Source: Acheta domesticus (taxonomy: Eukaryota; Arthropoda; Insecta; Orthoptera; Gryllidae). Taken from it: DNA of 64,000 nucleotides. This document shows positions 55,943 to 64,000 of this stretch, in pieces (the stretch's first letter is position 1; every line of letters begins with the position of its first letter). Under the pieces are notes generated by a model. It was given only the letters and a program-made list of their open reading frames with translations. It was not told the origin of the DNA and made no database searches. Location: NCBI GenBank assembly GCA_031308135.1, contig JAHLJT010000631.1, positions 176,130,282 through 176,194,281 of the forward strand, given 5' to 3'. The position numbers were made by a program, and so were the translations under genes.

Positions 55943-58900
55943 AGATATGAAGGACTAGAGCAAGCCACTACTGTCTACGAGGACTGTGAATTTGTACGAG
56001 GACTGTGACAATTTTCTGTTTTTTATAATACCCTGTTAAATACACCGGAATGCACGTAATGTATTGGTTGTAATACTGCCCTGTAAATATATCTGCATAA
56101 CGCAACCCAGCAGAGGAATAAAAAGGTAATCTTAATGATCGCAGTCTGTTAAGGAATTAACTGCCGCCGGCCGTTAAGAAACGACGTGATCTTCAAACTT
56201 AGATAACTTCGCCAACAAACTTCGGCATCAAACTTTAAAAAAATGGCAAACAACATAAGAAACATACACAAAGAAGATAAATAACGCACACGAAAATAAT
56301 GTTCAACAGTTCAATTAAAGTATTCTTATTTTTTAACTTATAACTTCTAATTTGTAAATGTAAAAACGTTTTTCCGAACTTAAATGTGTAAAATTTAAAC
56401 GTGATTAGAAACAAAATTACTGCGTCTCAAACGGCAATCGAAATGAATGTCACGTCTCATACATCGAAGATTCGAATCGAATTGAAATGGAAGATGTAGT
56501 TGCACTCCTTCATAGTAAAAGGAAAGATATTCTTATTTTTATTGTCTTTCTTACAAGCAGTGCACGATTTATAAAATTTTAGGTTCCGGAAGGTGCCCCA
56601 AATTACTTATTATTTTTAATAGAAATAATTATACATTTATTGTATAATATAATAATAATTCCGGATGTACCGGAACGTCGCGCCGTTCCGTCGCATTGCG
56701 CCGAAAATCCTCTGTTATAAGTATATGGTACTACGAAAAGTATTGAATGACACATGGCCGATAACACGAATAACAGACTTGGTTGGTTATAAATGTCGGA
56801 TGTCGTCTCGGTTCACAAACTTTTATCGCGTCTGTTATTTGGTGTCTATCAGCCATTGTGACGTTATAATAGTTTTATTTACTATATTACAACCTAATAT
56901 ATTGGATTACTTGAAGTTTTCGTGATACAATTTCTTTGACTTCTTTGTATATTTTAGAACACCTTACTTTTCTAAGCCCTTTTTGTAATTTTATAATAGC
57001 TTTACATGTTGCACCATACATCAAGTAATGATCTGCATCCTGATTGAAGATCATTCCGATGTACTTGATATCCATGAGAAAATATCCTACCCCGGATACG
57101 GTTCAGCCCTGCCCTAAACGATGCGAGCGAGAACAATGGATGTGCTGGCGCAACTCCGACGAACAATGCCTTGTCCTAACCACCGCAGCGCCAATGCGCT
57201 GTTGACATTTTACGAGTGCAAACAAGCTCTACGTGCATGACAAATGGCAGAAAGAGTACTCGTAAGGGAAAGTGTAGATTGGAACACACGTCCTTCAAGA
57301 TACAAAGGGTTGAAAGTATTACAATGTAATTTTGAAGATTGATACATATTTGTGAGAAAATTGATAAATGTTCATATTTCAAACTGTTAGCCTTTGCTAA
57401 ACTTTCTAAAAATGATAATTAAGTGTTGATATTTTCTTGTTGTGTCTGATTTGTTGCAAGCTGTAAAATTCTGTCACCATAAATCTGCATCAATATTTAT
57501 CAGCAAGAGAATGTAACTAGTAGATCACAATCTCAAGGATTGTGAAAGCGCAAGGTCTTGCAGAAAGTAAGTTCGTAGTGCGTTTTTTAGGTAGTTAACG
57601 ATAACTATTAGATGTATGTATAGAGCATAAAACTTAATATCAAGCACGTACGAGAAGAGAAACGTAATGCTCACTACTACAGAAGATTCTGAAGATTAAG
57701 TTAGAATCAATTGCATATCTCTAAAAATACTTGTTAAAAATTATCTTCCAAAAATCCATGAAATAATGCAGGATTCGCAAATATACTTCGACGTTATTTC
57801 GGATCCGTATGTAAGCAAGATTGTTAACATTGTATCCATATCATATAACGCGATAGTTTAATTTCAAATTGTAATAGATATTCCTTGTGCATCATCGATC
57901 CCGCTCCTCTTCACTTAAAAAACACATCTCAAATAAAAAATGATTTTACATTTGGTCTAAATACGGTCAACGGATAGCATTAAAGACCAATTGTATTATC
58001 AGATTTCTTTTTTGGATTTATGTTAATATAAGATAAAGAATACCTATCATAATGGGTCTCTATTAATATATAATAAATATGAATGGAAAAATATTTTTTT
58101 TATTTTATAAACAGAAAGTAAAGAATTCAAGAATCTTAGTCTTTAGAAATTATTTTAGGAATACGACAAAAACGGTCAAAATTCAATTCTGCGACCTTAG
58201 TGTTGTGGCAATTAGGAGGAACTTTGGCGTCGGTGGAGATGTCTGCAATTTCGCATTTTCATGTGAGATAAAGAAATATTTTAAATAAATTAATTTAAAA
58301 TTGTGCATTTAAGTGGAACGTCCGCCAGACAGATATATTTCTATCCACACCCTTAGTGTAGGAATTTTGAAAAATCTTTCCCCCTTTCAGCTTGGAGACA
58401 TCTTTGGGAGGCTCCAAATTGGAATGTTCACGGATTAATAAGAACTATAATACAGTGGAATAGAGTGGTAAGGGTGAATGGGAATGAAGGGGAATGGAGA
58501 AATCATCATAAACTTCACGTACCAAACTTAACTCTTAACTACTGGCGACGATCATCGATGTAATTTTTTCTTTTTACGTTCTCGCACTTGCTTAGTAAGA
58601 ATCGAATGTTACGTAATCGCGCGTCGGAAAAGAGCGAATTTTCCGCAGAAAAACACTTATTTGTAGGCCTCGGTAACGCAAAAGTAGATAAATTTCGTTA
58701 CTGTGTATTGTAAATTACTTCCTCTAATCAGTGACGCAGCCAGAACATGTTTTTTTGTGGGTCTTAGTTACCGAAAAATCTATTATCGGCAAAACGTCTC
58801 TCCGTCTGTCTTTCTGTCCGACCGTTCTTCCGTCCATCCGTTTGTTGGTCCGTCCGTCTGTCCGTCCATCTGTGATCAACGCTAGCGGGTTCCATGTAAT

Positions 58901-60140
58901 CTCTTCTGATAACGTTTCTAATCAGAGGGTGCAATGAAAATGCCGTTGATATATCCGTTTCATTGAAATGCCCTTTCGAACTCGACGTCAGCGGTAGTAT
59001 TCCTGTGCAGTTCAATTTGGAGGAGGTGCAAGCGTGGCGCCTTAACGATTACTCTGACTTTGCGACACATTTTAGGTTAGAGGTGAATACTACTTTCGGT
59101 AGGTGAAGAAAACAATTGGCCATTTTTGAATCATTACTAAACAACAAACCTTACACTTTTCTGAAATTCTATCCAACTAAACGAAGAGAGGTAAATTTAA
59201 AACTTTTTGGCTTTACAATGAAAATGACAAAAACATCTTATGTACTAGCTATATCACGATCTGCAGTTCTTCTTTATTTCAATTAAAACAGGTAGTCCTT
59301 TCAAGGTTACGAGGTGAAAAGAGAGCCAATTAGGAGCTTCAATACCAAAACTGTAAGAAGTAACGAAGCTCGCTATTGAATGACAGCGTCCCCCTCTCTT
59401 GCCAGCTCGTGACATTGAAGTGATTTACTGTTTTAATCGGAGTAACAAGGACCAGAAGATTGACGAACGCCGAGACCCTCTGCAGAAGCCAGAAAATGTG
59501 CCGTTTTACAGTTAAACGAAACTTGCAATCAGCTATGTAGTAAATTAATCCAGTAGAATAAAACCAAAAAAGTAGACGAATCGGAAATAATTGCAACAAC
59601 AGATTTTATTGTTCTAATGCCTTAATTTGTGGCCCAATATGACTATCCTAGGTTCCCCCAAGGCGCAGTTGTACTTAAGTGGTGGGAAATTTACCCCAAA
59701 AAGGAGTATTTTTGTGGATTCAGGGCTATATCTCTTATAGGACTCACAATATCGAATACATGGTCCTATTAAAAGTTGAAGGGGATCAAATTATATATTC
59801 AATGTGACCAGACGCATATTTTTACCACTCCTTGGACAACTATAATGGATTTAATGGACAAATATAACATATTACGAAAAAATTTCGTTTTAAATTTTAC
59901 TCTTCGGTAATGACAGTTAGTTTAACCTAATTTAACTTCGTCGGAGTCAACGTTCAAACCACCAAATACCGCTAGGGCACTACTCACTCTATCCCCACAC
60001 TAAAGTGCGTGAAAGTCGGTTATATTGTGAGAAGAAGGAGGAATAGAAAATTTCTCAGTGATAGTCCATCGAACAATAAAATAATTGTTCTGTTTCTCTT
60101 AAATTTGATAATGAGTTAATATCGCTGAAACAGGAAGAAC
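55943..60140. other. Sequence downstream of gene B
   Basis: AT-rich. A tRNA-like phrase on the - strand (gctgcggtggttagg, about 57170-57190) and a reverse family fragment (58610-58940, with its gtccgtctgtccgtcc tract) are recognisable. No gene seen. Confidence 0.5.
56117..56122 (+). promoter_or_regulatory. Candidate poly(A) signal of gene B
   Basis: An AATAAA hexamer occurs about 175 bases after the stop codon of gene B, a normal distance for a 3' untranslated region. In AT-rich DNA this hexamer is common by chance, so the assignment rests on distance only. Confidence 0.4.
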
Positions 60141-60530
60141 TAGTGGTGCTACAGAATGGCACAGACTTTCCCGTATTAGTTTTCTATTTTCCTGGGTCTT
60201 CGCTAGCTATTCAGAATTGCCACTAACTCTTTCTTGCCAGCTGTCATCTATCACAGCCAAAAGTACATTTTCATTGTCAATTTGTTAATTTTGCAGTTTC
60301 CTATTGGTAGAACGGAAACATTTTTTTGTAGAATATTAAAGAACACAAATCTAGTTATAAATGGCAATTATCTTTCAAAAATTATAAGTCGTTTAAGAGA
60401 AAATCGCATTTAACGCTACTAAAAATGCGAAATGTGAAGCTCATGTTTACAGAAAATGTTTGAGTTTTCAAAATACTTTATTTGAAGTTATTTGAAGTCC
60501 TTGTTTGCAATCGCCACGCGCGTATTTATT
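60140..60530 (+). repeat. Large AT-rich repeat family, 5' fragment
   Basis: The fragment starts actagtggtgctacagaatg and breaks off after about 390 bases. A second, longer copy starts 435 bases further. Confidence 0.75.
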
Positions 60531-62121
60531 CGTTTTCCCTTGAGCAATGTGATCCATCATCCAATATATTTATGAACTAGAGGTGCTACAGAATGGCACA
60601 GACTTTCCCGTATTAGTTTCCTATTTCCTTTGGTCTTCGCTAGCTATTCGAAATTGCCACAAACTCTTTCTTGACAGCTGTCATCTATCACCACCAAAAG
60701 TACATTTTTTTGTCATTTTCTTAATTTTTCGGTTTCCTATTGGTAGAACGGAAACATTAATTTTAGAACATTAAAGAACACAAAAACCTAGTCATAAATG
60801 GCAATTTTCTTTTAAAAATTGTGTTCTGTTTAAGAGAAAATGGCGTTTTAGCGCTACTAAAAATGCAAAATTTGAAGCTCTTTTTCACAGAAAATGTTTG
60901 AGTTTTCAAAATAATTTATTTGAACTTATTTGAAGCAATTCCACTCCACAAATATAACAATCTTCACAAATTGCGGATAATGTGCATATTAAAGATGTGA
61001 GAGATCTTTCAAAAAAATTACATTTATATAATTTTTGAAAAAAACAAAAAAAACTCAAAATAAATTTCACGCTATACTAATGAGTGTAATTAGCACTATC
61101 CGTTACAAAAGTTTCAAGAAAAAAATTGCAGCCATATACGAGAAAATGACGTTTGAGCATTTCTGAAAATGCCGAAATTTGAGCTACTTTTCACAGAAAA
61201 CGGTAGTGTTTTCGAGAAACTTTACTTGACATTATTTAAAGCATATATACTCGTAAATATAATAATGTAAAAAAATCGCCGATAATGTAAATATTAACGA
61301 CGTGAGAGACAGGTAAAAAAATTTACATTTTTGTAATTTTTGAAAAACCAACCGAGGGACCAAAATGCCTTTTATGTCATTGATAGAGTACATTTTTTAA
61401 AATCCCTACCAAAAGTTTAAAGAAAAAATTTGGAGCCGTTTTTGAGAAAATTTTGTTTTTGTAATTTTTCAAAATTGCACATATTGCACGCAATATTGCA
61501 CGAAAACTGCCAAAATTGTGAAAAACATTTACATGACCTTTATTAAAGAACTCAATATGCAGAACAAATTTTATTTGAAGAAAAAATCTCTATCTTCAAT
61601 TTTGTAGTTGGAGAAAGACGCCGAAAAAAATTCAAACTTTCACAATTTTCGAAAATTCAGAGCTGTACGTGAAAATCGGACCTATGCCATGTTAAAAAGT
61701 GTATTTTCCTCTATTCATACAAGAAATTTAAAGAAAAAATTTGGAGCCGTTTTTGAGAAAATGTTGAAAATCCCCGGGGGGCTTCATATAAAGTACCCCC
61801 AAATTTTAAAGAATCTTTTTCAAAATCAGAAAGCTTCGACTAGAATCAGATCGACTGGGGAATATCAATTTTGAAGAAAATCGACCGAACGGTTTAGGCG
61901 CTAGCATTGACCACAGACGAACAGACGAACAGACGGACAGACGGACAGACGGACAGACGGACGGAATGCCGTCAATCGATTTTTAAGTATAAAGAAGCAA
62001 CAAATCATGGATTTTGACCACACCACGAGATAGAGGATTTTTTTTCTTAATTTAGCAACTGGTTTTATCCATATTAAGTTGGCTGTCCGGGTGACGCCGC
62101 GTCCATGGCAAAGGTGCCGAC

Positions 62122-62152
62122 GTTTCGGTCGCCATTCTGCGACCTTCCTCAG
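62122..62152 (-). ncRNA. Hammerhead-ribozyme-like core, left arm
   Basis: This is the mirror copy of the motif at 63502-63532, read on the - strand: CTGAGGA, helix II with six pairs, GAAAC. Confidence 0.55.
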
Positions 62153-62266
62153 GGCGTAATGCACGGAGCTGTACTGTGCACGGGTTAATATAGGGCTACG
62201 TTCCCCTTCTACCTGTGTACCGGTTGGCCGGGTGGTCGGCCAATGCGGAGAGAGTGCACCGGCCAA

Positions 62267-62776
62267 TCAGGGCCGGGCTCTCCGCGGTGCGCTGTTGACG
62301 GACGGCGCTCCGTCCGTTGCCGGACGTAGGGGAGCAGCTAGGACCGCGTCCGTTCGAGACCGGACGTCCTGGTAAAATAGGTGTTTCCAGGCATCGTGAA
62401 GACGAATGCCTTGGTCAGCATTAAGATTATGCGGGTGTTTAATTATTTCCACCGCCTCTTTTACCCTCCTCGTACCCCAGCGGTCTTCTCTGGCTAAGAG
62501 GCGAGTGTCATCAAATAAGATGGCATGGCCAGTTTTCCATGCGTGCAATGCTATGGCCGATTTATTCGTATTATTGTATTTATAATGACGAATATGTTCC
62601 CGGAGGCGTTCATCTACTGTGCGTCCCGTCTCGCCAATGTAACTATGGCCGCAGCTGCATGGGATCTCGTATACCCCTGATGACATAAGGGGAGGGACGC
62701 GATCTTTCACGCGTACAAGCTTTTGCCCAAGTTTTTCCTGGGCTTTGTAGGCCGTCTTTATATCAAAGCGGCTCAA
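62267..62776 (-). pseudogene. Penelope-like GIY-YIG endonuclease fragment (left arm)
   Basis: This is the C-terminal part of a Penelope-like polyprotein, 169 residues if started at the first Met. In the intact family this domain nicks DNA for retrotransposition. Visible features are LVRVKDRVPPLMSSGVYEIP with the G-V-Y strand, CSCGHSYIGETGRTVDERL with the Y-I-G motif, the conserved Arg and zinc-binding cysteines, REHIRHY, HAWKTGH with histidines, and a Glu/Asn segment (VKEAVEIIKHPHNLN). The coding frame is clean, but the reverse transcriptase that should precede it is absent, so it is not autonomous. It is identical in protein to the right arm. Confidence 0.85.
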
Positions 62777-62877
62777 TAGCTTGCCAATCTTATCGGTGAC
62801 ACCTCGTATATACGGTAGAGTATACTATAGCCACTCTACCGTATATACGAGGTGTCACCGATAAGATTGGCAAGCTA

Positions 62878-63387
62878 TTGAGCCGCTTTGATATAAAGAC
62901 GGCCTACAAAGCCCAGGAAAAACTTGGGCAAAAGCTTGTACGCGTGAAAGATCGCGTCCCTCCCCTTATGTCATCAGGGGTATACGAGATCCCATGCAGC
63001 TGCGGCCATAGTTACATTGGCGAGACGGGACGCACAGTAGATGAACGCCTCCGGGAACATATTCGTCATTATAAATACAATAATACGAATAAATCGGCCA
63101 TAGCATTGCACGCATGGAAAACTGGCCATGCCATCTTATTTGATGACACTCGCCTCTTAGCCAGAGAAGACCGCTGGGGTACGAGGAGGGTAAAAGAGGC
63201 GGTGGAAATAATTAAACACCCGCATAATCTTAATGCTGACCAAGGCATTCGTCTTCACGATGCCTGGAAACACCTATTTTACCAGGACGTCCGGTCTCGA
63301 ACGGACGCGGTCCTAGCTGCTCCCCTACGTCCGGCAACGGACGGAGCGCCGTCCGTCAACAGCGCACCGCGGAGAGCCCGGCCCTGA
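62878..63387 (+). pseudogene. Penelope-like GIY-YIG endonuclease fragment (right arm)
   Basis: This has the same 169-residue product as the left arm, on the opposite strand, with G-V-Y, Y-I-G, the conserved Arg in TGRTVDERL, the CSCG pair and the H-A-W-K-T-G-H segment. The frame is open into the centre of the palindrome without a reverse transcriptase. The two copies face away from each other. The exact identity suggests a single, recent insertion event or correction between arms. Confidence 0.85.
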
Positions 63388-63501
63388 TTGGCCGGTGCAC
63401 TCTCTCCGCATTGGCCGACCACCCGGCCAACCGGTACACAGGTAGAAGGGGAACGTAGCCCTATATTAACCCGTGCACAGTACAGCTCCGTGCATTACGC
63501 C

Positions 63502-63532
63502 CTGAGGAAGGTCGCAGAATGGCGACCGAAAC
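63502..63532 (+). ncRNA. Hammerhead-ribozyme-like core, right arm
   Basis: CTGAGGA is followed by a perfect 6-bp helix II (GGTCGC and GCGACC, loop AGAATG) and GAAAC. Hammerhead motifs are known in the terminal repeats of Penelope-like elements. A possible helix III pairs CGTCG with a CGGCG-like stretch ending GTC at about 63558-63562. Helix I is not clear. Confidence 0.55.
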
Positions 63533-63757
63533 GTCGGCACCTTTGCCATGGACGCGGCGTCACCCGGACAGCCAACTTAATATTGACTCCGGCCGCGGAA
63601 GCCTACGCTCTCACTGGTTTTATCCACTTATTCGTTTTCACGGCCCGGCAATTAATTTTTTTCCGCCGAAAATTGGCCATTTTTTCGCGCAGCATTACAT
63701 AACTTTCCCTATACTACGTATATCACTCCGTGTATACGTACGTATACGGGAAAGTAA

Positions 63758-64000
63758 AAACGGGTCACGGAGTGTGTAGTGTGTCACATGTGTAGTAGCT
63801 AATGCTTCGTTGAGGATGCGAGGGCGATAAGATTCTTGCTCGTGAGGAGGCATGGATAGTTAGTATGAACAACATCTCTTACACGAAATTCGTTAAATTT
63901 GCAACTCAGTACCACCACTAATACTCTCTCTAATATTCATGCTGAACACAAGATCAAATGTGATTCACGCGAGAAGGCTCGTGATGATTACTTCAATGAA
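63758..64000. other. Right edge of the window
   Basis: A short AT-rich stretch; nothing recognised. Confidence 0.4.

Larger units (their letters stand above)
62071..63612. mobile_element. Penelope-like element: inverted dimer of two 5'-truncated copies
   Basis: Two arms (62071-62821 and 62833-63583) are near-perfect inverted copies around an 11-base centre. Each arm has, from the centre outwards, a linker, a GIY-YIG endonuclease and a 3' part with a hammerhead-like core. The reverse transcriptase is missing from both, cut at the same place. A 29-base extension (63584-63612) is present only on the right. The direct repeat actggttttatcca flanks the insertion (62058-62071 and 63613-63626). Confidence 0.88.
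60575..63757 (+). mobile_element. Large AT-rich repeat family, copy split by a Penelope insertion
   Basis: This copy begins gaggtgctacagaatggcac near 60580, has the cagacggacagacggacag tract at about 61930 and ends tacgtacgtatacgggaaag near 63757. Without the inserted palindrome (62071-63612) it would be about 1.6 kb, like the copy at 23545-25108. Confidence 0.8.

Noticed and set aside
56887..57075. 62-codon - strand frame ending near a tRNA-like phrase
   Set aside because: No recognisable domain, and AT-rich surroundings allow such frames by chance.
62083..63590. The palindrome as a simple assembly or library chimera
   Set aside because: Flanks differ on the two sides, a direct repeat brackets it, and an uninterrupted version of the site exists at 24960. 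A spanning read would still be needed for certainty.
1..64000. Prokaryotic features (operons, CRISPR, phage genes)
   Set aside because: Split genes with GT-AG introns, long introns, SINEs, LINE relics and microsatellites show a eukaryotic chromosome. No array of regularly spaced direct repeats with unique spacers exists.

Overview
The window is animal, almost certainly insect, nuclear DNA. It is mostly AT-rich non-coding sequence with many degraded transposable elements. Set in it are short, very GC-rich exons with GT-AG splice sites. There are no operons, no ribosome binding sites and no bacterial or viral gene set. The exons belong to the insect gustatory receptor family (7tm_7), which points to an insect or close hexapod. 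I cannot name the order from the sequence.

Two receptor genes lie in tandem on the + strand with matching exon structure. Gene A enters from the left edge and ends at 12544. Its visible exons are 594-755, 2150-2309, 5616-5813, 8626-8814 and 12296-12544, and its first exons lie outside the window. Gene B appears complete from 33428 to 55942, with exons 33428-33704, 38019-38168, 42578-42739, 43975-44122, 51898-52316 and 55709-55942. Together gene B's exons would give about 460 residues and seven membrane segments, ending in the family signature TYLVVLLQF. Gene B carries four single-base frame breaks, so it is either a young pseudogene or affected by sequence errors in GC-rich DNA. Gene A shows no break in its visible exons.

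The most unusual structure is at 7404-8700. A 91-bp unit repeated about 13 times carries the 3' splice site and first bases of gene A's exon 8626-8814, so the acceptor itself has been amplified. Gene B has no intron at this place. The last exon and the first half of the preceding coding block are nearly identical between A and B, while other exons have diverged, which suggests gene conversion.

The introns and the 21-kb intergenic region hold many mobile-element relics. They include an internally deleted Transib transposon (35229-37413) whose ends resemble RAG recombination signals, a 1.5-kb near-perfect palindrome made of two Penelope-like GIY-YIG fragments (62071-63583), a deleted mariner (13311-14001) and a decayed Jockey-type LINE (about 25985-27590). 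There are also several SINE families, two small foldback elements, a large AT-rich repeat family with many copies, a G-rich satellite (31296-31795) and several microsatellites. I see no other convincing host gene.
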